From positions 1 through 6,462 of the forward strand of contig CAITBU010000051.1 of assembly GCA_903890595.1 (NCBI GenBank): a stretch of DNA of 6,462 bases, in the 5' to 3' direction. The notes below the pieces were generated by a model. It saw only the letters and a program-made list of their open reading frames with translations, was not told the origin of the DNA and made no database searches. Source of the DNA: an uncultured Holophagaceae bacterium. Its GTDB lineage: Bacteria; Acidobacteriota; Holophagae; Holophagales; Holophagaceae. Positions 1 to 6,462 of this stretch are shown here, one piece after another; within the stretch, counting starts at the first letter, position 1, and every line of letters begins with the position of its first letter. The position numbers were made by a program, and so were the translations under genes.

Positions 1-613
1 GCCAGGGCCCGGTTGAGGTCGGCCAGGTTGGTGGTGGTGCCTCCGGCGGCGCCGTAGAGCAGGCTGATGCCGTAGATGAGGATGCCGCTGGAGAAGGCCC
101 CCAGCAGGAAGTACTTCATGCCAGCTTCCACGCTGGTGGCGCGGTCTCGCAGGTAGGCCACCAGGACGTAAATGCAGATCGCCATCAGCTCGATGCTGAA
201 GTAGACCGACATCAGGTCCGAAGCCCCGCACAGGAAGAGCATTCCCGAGAGGCTGAACAGGATGAGGGCGTAGTACTCCACGGTCTGCTGCTTGAGGCTG
301 TCCAGGAGGCGCATGCTCAGGGCCACGGCCCCGGCGCAGCCCAGGATGCAGAGCAGCTGGAAGCCCCGGGCCAGGCCGTCCATGCGGTACATGCGGGAGA
401 AGCCCTCGCCGTCCGGGGTCTTGAGGACCCAGAGGGCGGTGGCGGCCAGGATCACCAAGGTGATGGGCGCCCAGCGGTGCTTCTCATTCCGCGCGAAGGC
501 GAGGTCGAGGGGCCACAGCATGAGGGTGGCCACGGTCATCAGGAAGAGTTGGGGGTAGATCAGGTGCGCATCTCGGAAGAGCGCATCCAGCAGCCCCTGC
601 GCGAAGGGGGTCA

Positions 614-614
<1 letters not shown>
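1..614 (-). CDS. nuoN: NADH-quinone oxidoreductase subunit N, 5' part (NuoN)
   Basis: This is one of the three antiporter-like proton-pumping subunits of complex I, an integral membrane protein of the membrane arm. The first 204 residues are present and the reading frame runs off the left edge without a stop. The start ATG at 614-612 overlaps the nuoM stop by one base (TAATG), and a GGGAG ribosome site at 622-626 sits 7 bases upstream. The N-terminus is hydrophobic, followed by the MDG motif near residues 78-80 typical of NuoN. The segment FSIELMAICIYVLVAYLRD carries Glu142, which aligns with E. coli NuoN Glu133, and GMKYFLLGAFSSG carries Lys167, aligning with Lys158; both belong to the proton path. 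Usual family length is about 480-490 residues, so over half is missing because of the window edge, not because the gene is broken. Confidence 0.96.
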
Positions 615-2311
<1,697 letters not shown>

Positions 2312-2316
2312 GGGGA

Positions 2317-2320
2317 CTCC
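2317..2320 (-). promoter_or_regulatory. Ribosome binding site deciding the nuoM start
   Basis: The coding strand reads TTGGAG, a TCCCC spacer of 5 bases, then ATG at 2311. It lies within the 22-base gap after nuoL and supports the ATG over the in-frame TTG at 2326. Confidence 0.7.
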
Positions 2321-2333
2321 AACCAAATAAGGG

Positions 2334-4688
2334 CTAGGCGATGAATTTCCAGAAGGCGAAGACGAGGAAGCCGATGAACATCACGAAGGCGTAGTGCTGG
2401 ACCCGGCCGCTCTGGAGGCTGCGGAAGATCCCGCTGGTCTCCTGGACGATGTACTCGGTGAGGTCCACCAGGCCGTCCACGATGTACTCGTCGGCCCAGT
2501 TCATGGCGGCGGCCCAAATGAGGGTTACGCGGGCGGCGCCGTTGACCATGCCGTCCACCACCCAGGTATCAAAGCTCCAGAGCTGGGCGGAGAAGCGCTT
2601 GAGGGGCTCGATGATCGCCGCGTCGTAGAACTCGTCCACGTAGTACTTGGCATTGCACCAGCGGTAGAGGTTCGGGAAGCGGGCCACAAAGGCCTTGGCC
2701 CGGCTCCAGGTGGGGTCGATCTTGTACATCCACCAGGCCAGGAGCATGGCTCCCGGAGCCCAGACCAGGGTGGCCCAGGCCATGAGCCCGTACTCCATGG
2801 CCGGCGGGATGTGCTCGCCGTGGTGTACCGGGGCGACCTGATACAGCAGGGGCTCCAGCCACTTGCCGAAGATGTCCGCGGGGACGATGGGCAGGATGCG
2901 GTGCAGGCTCTCGGGGTAGTTGAGGAAGCCACCGACGACGGCCAGGCCCGCCAGGATGGAGACCGGCAGCCACATGCGCCAGGAGACCTCGGCAGGACCG
3001 TGGCCATGGCTGTCATGGCTGTCGTGGCCGTGAGCGTCCTGGGCGTGGGCCGGTGCGGCATGGGCGCCATGGGCATCGTGCGCATCATGGGCATCATGGG
3101 CATCGTGGCCGTGGGCATCTGCCGCATGGTCATCGTGGCCGTGGGCCTCGGAGGGCACGCTCAGGCCATGGGGATCGTGGCCAGCCCCGCGGTACTCGCC
3201 GTAGAAGGTCATGGCGATGAGGCGGGTCATGTAGAAGGCAGTGCAGAAGGCGCCCAGCATGCCGAGGATCCACGCCACCAGGTTCAGGGTGGGGCCCGTG
3301 TAGTGGCCGTGCTGGTACCAGCCCTCGAACACCTTCCAGAGGATCTCGTCCTTGGAGAAGAAGCCCGAGAAGGGGAAGATGCCGGCGATGGCGAAGGTGG
3401 CCAGGATCATGCTCATGGCCGTGATGGGCATGAGCTTCTTGAGGCCGCCCATGTTGCGCATGTCCTGCTCGTGGTGGCAGGCGGCGATGACCGCACCGGA
3501 CCCGAGGAAGAGGCTGGCCTTGAAGAAGGCGTGGGTGAAGACGTGGAACATGCCGGCGCTGAAGGCCCCGGCGCCCATGCCCATGAACATGAAGCCCAGC
3601 TGGGACACGGTGGAGTAGGCCAGCACCTTCTTGATGTCGTACTGGGCCAGGCCCATGGTGGCGGCCACAAAGGCGGTCAGCGCACCGAAGGCCAGCACCA
3701 CAGACAGGGCCATGGGGGCATTGATGTAGATGAAGTTCATCCGGGTGATCATGTACAGGCCGCTGGTCACCATGGTGGCCGCGTGGATCAAGGCGGAGAC
3801 CGGGGTGGGACCCGCCATGGCATCCGGGAGCCAGACGTACAGGGGGATCTGGGCCGACTTGCCCATGGCACCCACGAACAGGCAGCAGCCGATGAGGTTG
3901 AACCACCAGGTGGGGGAGGCCGTGTGGCCGTAGAGCGTGATGGCCTTCAGGTTGGCCACTTCCCGCACGGAGCCCATCAGGGTGTCGTAGTCGAGGCTGC
4001 CGAAGATCTGGAAGATCAGGAAGAACCCGATCATGAAGCCGAAGTCACCGATGCGGTTCGTGACGAAGGCCTTCTTGCCCGCAGCCGCCGCAAACTCTTT
4101 CTCGAAGTAGAAGCCGATGAGCAGGTAGGAGCAGAGGCCCACACCCTCCCAGCCCAGGAACATCATCATGATGTTGGCGCCCAGCACCAGGTTCAGCATG
4201 CTGAACACGAAGAGGTTCAGGTAGGCCATGAAGCGGTAGTACCGCCCGTCATTGCGCTCCTCGGCCATGTAGCCCGTGCTGAAGAGGTGGATCAGGAAGC
4301 CGGCACCGGTCACCAGCAGGGCCATGCAGCCGCTGAGGACATCGAACTTGTAGGCCCACTCGATCTTGGCGGTACTCAGCCCGCCCAGCACCTGCGCCCC
4401 GCCAACGCTGAACCAGGTCCAGAGGCTCTGGTGGAGGGACCGGCCATCGTGGGGCAGGCCCGTCAGCTGATAGAAGTGCCAGACGGTGAGCAGGAAGGAG
4501 GCGCCCACGGAGCCCAGGGCAAAGAGGTCCACCACAGCGGTGTTCTTCAGCCTGCGGCCGGAGAGGCCGTTGGCCAGGAACCCGAAGAGGGGCAGGAAGG
4601 GGATCAGCCAGAGCAGCGTGCTCGGCGTGGAGGCGGCAGTCGTTGCGGCGTGCACAAGGGTCATGTCGGCAGTCATGATCGTCGTCAT
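2334..4688 (-). CDS. nuoL: NADH-quinone oxidoreductase subunit L (NuoL)
   Basis: This is the distal antiporter-like proton-pumping subunit of complex I, 784 residues against 613 in E. coli. Conserved residues are present: Glu181 (E. coli Glu144), Asp215 (Asp178), Lys277 in GKSAQIPLYVWLPDAMAG (Lys229), His302 in ALIHAATMV (His254), His386 and Lys390 in FTHAFFKASLF (His338, Lys342), and Lys446-Asp447 in GFFSKDEIL (Lys399-Asp400). Extra length comes from a longer N-terminus, a His/Asp/Ala-rich insertion at residues 504-563, and a longer C-terminal part containing the expected lateral-helix region before a final hydrophobic helix and KFIA end. The start overlaps the nuoK stop as ATGA (4685-4688). 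The AAGGG at 4689-4693 abuts this ATG, which is too close for an ordinary ribosome site, so ATG at 4676 (12 bases away) or translational coupling from nuoK are alternatives. The stop is TAG. Confidence 0.96.
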   Translation of the reverse strand: MTTIMTADMTLVHAATTAASTPSTLLWLIPFLPLFGFLANGLSGRRLKNTAVVDLFALGSVGASFLLTVWHFYQLTGLPHDGRSLHQSLWTWFSVGGAQVLGGLSTAKIEWAYKFDVLSGCMALLVTGAGFLIHLFSTGYMAEERNDGRYYRFMAYLNLFVFSMLNLVLGANIMMMFLGWEGVGLCSYLLIGFYFEKEFAAAAGKKAFVTNRIGDFGFMIGFFLIFQIFGSLDYDTLMGSVREVANLKAITLYGHTASPTWWFNLIGCCLFVGAMGKSAQIPLYVWLPDAMAGPTPVSALIHAATMVTSGLYMITRMNFIYINAPMALSVVLAFGALTAFVAATMGLAQYDIKKVLAYSTVSQLGFMFMGMGAGAFSAGMFHVFTHAFFKASLFLGSGAVIAACHHEQDMRNMGGLKKLMPITAMSMILATFAIAGIFPFSGFFSKDEILWKVFEGWYQHGHYTGPTLNLVAWILGMLGAFCTAFYMTRLIAMTFYGEYRGAGHDPHGLSVPSEAHGHDDHAADAHGHDAHDAHDAHDAHGAHAAPAHAQDAHGHDSHDSHGHGPAEVSWRMWLPVSILAGLAVVGGFLNYPESLHRILPIVPADIFGKWLEPLLYQVAPVHHGEHIPPAMEYGLMAWATLVWAPGAMLLAWWMYKIDPTWSRAKAFVARFPNLYRWCNAKYYVDEFYDAAIIEPLKRFSAQLWSFDTWVVDGMVNGAARVTLIWAAAMNWADEYIVDGLVDLTEYIVQETSGIFRSLQSGRVQHYAFVMFIGFLVFAFWKFIA
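2999..3179 (-). other. His/Asp/Ala-rich insertion encoded within nuoL
   Basis: NuoL residues 504-563 contain 18 histidines in 60 positions, mostly as AHGHD, DAH and DSH units, interspersed with Asp and Ala. The segment follows FYMTRLIAMTFYGEYR, aligned with the end of E. coli NuoL helix 13, and precedes WRMWLPVSILAGLAVVGGFL, aligned with helix 14. By homology it is therefore a loop on the cytoplasmic face. Short His-containing stretches at this place are common in NuoL (E. coli has HAHAVKGVTH), so this is an expansion of a variable loop rather than a fused domain. The composition would permit divalent metal or proton binding, which is inference only. Confidence 0.85.
3069..3104. repeat. 9-bp tandem repeat in nuoL, 4 copies
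   Basis: Four adjacent 9-base units start at 3069, 3078, 3087 and 3096 on the plus strand. Three are atgggcatc and one is gtgcgcatc. On the coding strand each encodes Asp-Ala-His, giving (DAH)4 at NuoL residues 529-540. Related but imperfect units continue on both sides. The near-identity at the DNA level, including third codon positions, points to replication slippage and suggests that copy number could vary between strains. Confidence 0.85.
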
Positions 4689-4987
4689 CCCTTCAGCAAG
4701 TTGATGTCGTCCACCTGGACGGTGTCGCGCTTGCGGTAGAGGGCCACCACCAGCGCCAGACCCACAGCCACCTCAGCGGCGGCGAAGCCCATGAGCAGCA
4801 GGGCGAAGGCCTGACCGGAGACGGACCCGCTGTGGCGGGCAAAGGCGATGAAGTTCAGGTTGGCGGCATTGAGCATCAGCTCGACGCACATGAGGATCAC
4901 CAGGGCGTTGCGCCGGATGAGCACGCCGATGACACCGATGGAGAACAGCAGGAAGGAGATGAGGAGGACTGCGTTCAGATTGACCAT
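4685..4987 (-). CDS. nuoK: NADH-quinone oxidoreductase subunit K (NuoK)
   Basis: This small membrane subunit of complex I, 100 residues and so the same length as E. coli NuoK, is homologous to MrpC and forms part of the proton path between the E-channel and the antiporter-like subunits. Three hydrophobic helices are evident. Glu36 in ILMCVELMLNA and Glu72 in GFAAAEVAVGLALV lie at the same numbers as the essential E. coli glutamates, and Arg25-Arg26 match the conserved loop arginines. This match favours the ATG at 4987-4985, which overlaps the nuoJ stop by one base (TGATG) and has GGAG at 4996-4999 with 8 bases of spacing. A GTG one codon upstream (4990) is possible and would add one residue. 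The stop overlaps the nuoL start by four bases (ATGA), so translation of the two is probably coupled. Confidence 0.97.
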   Translation of the reverse strand: MVNLNAVLLISFLLFSIGVIGVLIRRNALVILMCVELMLNAANLNFIAFARHSGSVSGQAFALLLMGFAAAEVAVGLALVVALYRKRDTVQVDDINLLKG

Positions 4988-5538
4988 CACACCCGCTCCG
5001 TCTTAGCCAGCACCACTGCGCCCACCAGGGCGACCAGCAGGATCACGCTGAGGATCTCGAAGGGCAGCAGGTAGTCGGCAAACAGCCCGCGGCTCACGGC
5101 CTGGGCGTTGTGGGTGGCCACGTCCAGCCCCTTGGCCAGGTCGGGGCGGAGCACCAGCGCCTCCTTCGAGGCGGGGCCGAAGAGGGTCTTGCGGAACACG
5201 GCCGAGAAGGCGGCGGCGCCAATAAGGACAGTCACCACGGCGTACCGGGACTGGAGGTGGAAGATGTCCCCGCCCTGGTGCTTGGTCAGCTCCACCAACA
5301 TGACAACGAAGAGGAAGAGGACCACGATGCCGCCCGCATAGACCAGGATCTGAGCCATGCCCAGGAACTCGGCCTGCAGGGAGAGGTAGCAGCCGGCGAT
5401 GCACAGCATGGCGAAGAGGAAGCCCAGGACGCTGTGCACAGCGCTCTTGGAGGCAACCATGATCGCGGCGCCGGCAAGGGCCATGACGCCAAAGATGGCG
5501 AACATGTTCCGGCCGATCGTTTCGATGAAATGTTCCAT
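4987..5538 (-). CDS. nuoJ: NADH-quinone oxidoreductase subunit J (NuoJ)
   Basis: This complex I membrane subunit of 183 residues is related to mitochondrial ND6 and contributes to the E-channel and to coupling quinone reduction to pumping. The signature helix is residues 57-83, EFLGMAQILVYAGGIVVLFL followed by FVVMLVE, with the conserved Tyr67 and the glycine-rich stretch where the family has its pi-bulge helix 3. Five hydrophobic segments are recognisable, the last being FEILSVILLVALVGAVVLAK near the C-terminus. The ATG at 5538 was chosen because GAGGA lies at 5545-5549, 6 bases upstream, and the protein then starts with MEHFIETIG like other NuoJ proteins. The open frame extends upstream to 5643, but that part overlaps nuoI and is not hydrophobic. 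The gene follows nuoI after 31 bases. Confidence 0.96.
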   Translation of the reverse strand: MEHFIETIGRNMFAIFGVMALAGAAIMVASKSAVHSVLGFLFAMLCIAGCYLSLQAEFLGMAQILVYAGGIVVLFLFVVMLVELTKHQGGDIFHLQSRYAVVTVLIGAAAFSAVFRKTLFGPASKEALVLRPDLAKGLDVATHNAQAVSRGLFADYLLPFEILSVILLVALVGAVVLAKTERV

Positions 5539-5544
5539 GGGGCG

Positions 5545-5549
5545 TCCTC
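5545..5549 (-). promoter_or_regulatory. Ribosome binding site deciding the nuoJ start
   Basis: The coding strand reads GAGGA followed by a 6-base spacer and ATG at 5538. This is the clearest Shine-Dalgarno match near the 5' end of this open frame and rules in favour of the internal ATG over the longer frame that opens at 5643 inside nuoI. Confidence 0.75.
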
Positions 5550-5569
5550 GGTAATCTGCGAAAAAGGGG

Positions 5570-6073
5570 TCAGTCTTCGGCCACGCTGAACTTGCCGACG
5601 GGGGATGGCTCAAACATGTTCTGGCCCAACCCCTCCATGCCAATGGAGAAGTCCTCCCGGTTGTAGGTCGCCAGCTCGAACTGGTGGTTCAGGATGATGG
5701 AGTCGAAGCCGCAGCTCTCCACGCAGAACTCGCAGAAGATGCAGCGCTCCATCTCGAAGTCGTAGCGCACGGGATAGGGCATCTTGCGCCCTTCCTTCTT
5801 GCCCTTCTCGATGGTGATGACCGAGGTGGGGCAGATCTTCTCGCAGGCCATGCAGCAGACGCATTTGATCTCGCCCTGCTCGTCCTTCAGCAGGGTGAGG
5901 CGACCGCGGTAGCGGGGCTGGACCTTGGCCACCACCTCCGGGTACTCGGACGTGATGTGGAAGGGGACCTTCCGGCGGTTGGCGGTGAAGAAGACCTTGC
6001 AGAAGTGCTTGCCCGTGATGGACAGGCCCTTGGCGATGTCGAAGGGGATGAGGGTCCGAAGGTACTTGTGCAT
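5570..6073 (-). CDS. nuoI: NADH-quinone oxidoreductase subunit I, 2x[4Fe-4S] (NuoI)
   Basis: This 167-residue subunit carries the two tetranuclear clusters (N6a and N6b) that relay electrons to cluster N2 and the quinone site; it sits on the cytoplasmic side against NuoH. The first motif is CVCCMACEKICP with ligands Cys71, Cys74, Cys77 and Cys81; the second is CIFCEFCVESCG with Cys111, Cys114, Cys117 and Cys121. The PPRYRG-type segment appears as QPRYRGRLTL near residues 52-61. All eight ligands are present. Two points are unusual: the residue after Cys121 is Gly122 (GGC codon at 5708-5710), where proline is normal, and Cys73 is an additional cysteine. The ATG at 6073 has AAGGGG at 6080-6085, 6 bases upstream and overlapping the nuoH stop. 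Length is close to E. coli NuoI (180). Confidence 0.97.
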   Translation of the reverse strand: MHKYLRTLIPFDIAKGLSITGKHFCKVFFTANRRKVPFHITSEYPEVVAKVQPRYRGRLTLLKDEQGEIKCVCCMACEKICPTSVITIEKGKKEGRKMPYPVRYDFEMERCIFCEFCVESCGFDSIILNHQFELATYNREDFSIGMEGLGQNMFEPSPVGKFSVAED

Positions 6074-6083
6074 GGGCGGCCCC

Positions 6084-6462
6084 TTAGACGGCGCAGCGGA
6101 CGAGGGCCGCCAGCAGCAGGTTGAACAGCGCCATGGGGATCAGGTACTTCCAGGCCACGGTCATGACCTGGTCGTACCGGTAGCGGGGGATGGTGCCGCG
6201 GACCCAGATGTAGGTGAAGAGCAGGAAGATGATCTTCGCCACGAAGAAGATGGCGTGGGGCCCGGCCAGCCAGGAACCAACGGGCAGGAGGTGGTTCAGC
6301 AGTCCCTGCAGGCCGAAGGGCAGCAGCCAGGGGCCGCCCAGGAAGAAGCCCGCCGCCAGGGCGCTCACGACGGTCATGTTGATGTACTCGGCCAGGTAGA
6401 AGAAGCCGAACTTCATGCCCGAGTACTCGGTGTGGAAGCCCGCCACCAGCTCGTTCTCAGCC
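6084..6462 (-). CDS. nuoH: NADH-quinone oxidoreductase subunit H, 3' part (NuoH)
   Basis: This is the C-terminal 125 residues of the membrane subunit that forms most of the quinone-binding chamber and the start of the E-channel, homologous to mitochondrial ND1. The visible part begins with [20 protein letters not shown], the highly conserved acidic loop found in the middle-to-late part of the family (E. coli has [20 protein letters not shown]). Three hydrophobic helices follow, with the conserved basic stretch [20 protein letters not shown] between the last two. The family is about 320-350 residues, so the N-terminal two thirds lie beyond the right edge. The first base of the window on this strand belongs to a preceding codon. 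A GTG at 6446 is an internal valine, not a start. The TAA stop at 6084-6086 overlaps the nuoI ribosome site. Confidence 0.97.
   Translation of the reverse strand, partial: [125 protein letters not shown]

Noticed and set aside
2312..2326. TTG start for NuoM at 2326
   Set aside because: It lacks a ribosome site, and starting at ATG 2311 puts all key residues at E. coli numbering.
2999..3179. NuoL His-rich region as a fused metallochaperone or transporter domain
   Set aside because: It has no folded-domain character, only short DAH/HGHD units between two conserved NuoL helices, so an expanded loop explains it.
3001..3180. CRISPR-like or noncoding repeat array
   Set aside because: The repeats are short, directly adjacent, in frame, and code for Asp/Ala/His within NuoL; there are no spacers.
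2394..4739. Very long open frame (781 codons) on the plus strand opposite nuoL
   Set aside because: It mirrors the well-conserved nuoL in antisense. In GC-rich coding DNA the lack of A/T-rich stops in the complementary frame is expected. The translation is dominated by His, Gly, Glu, Val and Gln with no recognisable domain.
5539..5569. Possible terminator or regulatory element in the 31-base gap between nuoI and nuoJ (minus-strand T-run at 5561-5565)
   Set aside because: No GC-rich inverted repeat precedes the T-run, and the genes downstream belong to the same complex.
5539..5643. N-terminal extension of NuoJ starting at 5643
   Set aside because: It overlaps the end of nuoI, is not conserved-looking, and a good ribosome site supports the ATG at 5538.

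Overview
The window is a continuous stretch of a bacterial respiratory complex I (NADH:quinone oxidoreductase, nuo) operon, transcribed entirely from the minus strand. Read in the direction of transcription (high to low coordinates) the order is nuoH (3' part only), nuoI, nuoJ, nuoK, nuoL, nuoM, nuoN (5' part only). This is the canonical nuoA-N order. The genes are packed tightly: gaps of 10, 31 and 22 bases and stop/start overlaps of 1, 4 and 1 bases. No stretch without a gene reaches 300 bases, and I see no promoter, terminator, RNA gene, mobile element or CRISPR array.

The DNA is visibly GC-rich with strong G/C preference at third codon positions, so the source is a high-GC bacterium with a complete-looking NADH-type respiratory chain. 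I cannot name the lineage with confidence. The protein style would fit an acidobacterium of the Holophaga/Geothrix type, but that is only an impression.

Layout: 6462-6084 NuoH C-terminal 125 residues (quinone-site membrane subunit); 6073-5570 NuoI (two 4Fe-4S clusters, N6a/N6b); 5538-4987 NuoJ; 4987-4685 NuoK; 4688-2334 NuoL; 2311-614 NuoM; 614-1 NuoN first 204 residues. NuoI passes electrons toward the quinone site at the NuoH interface; NuoH, J and K form the E-channel region and the bridge to the pumping arm; NuoN, M and L are the three antiporter-like proton-pumping subunits. Nearly all the charged residues known to matter for proton translocation can be found in place, in NuoK and NuoM at the same residue numbers as in E. 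coli. That supports functional genes and the chosen starts.

Departures from textbook subunits: a 60-residue His/Asp/Ala-rich insertion in the loop after the conserved core of NuoL, encoded partly by a 9-bp tandem repeat; an Ala/Pro/His-rich C-terminal extension on NuoM built on a 60-bp-spaced direct repeat; and, in NuoI, a glycine in place of the usual proline after the last cysteine of the second cluster motif plus an extra cysteine in the first. I found no undescribed system; this is a core metabolic operon with some lineage-type embellishments.
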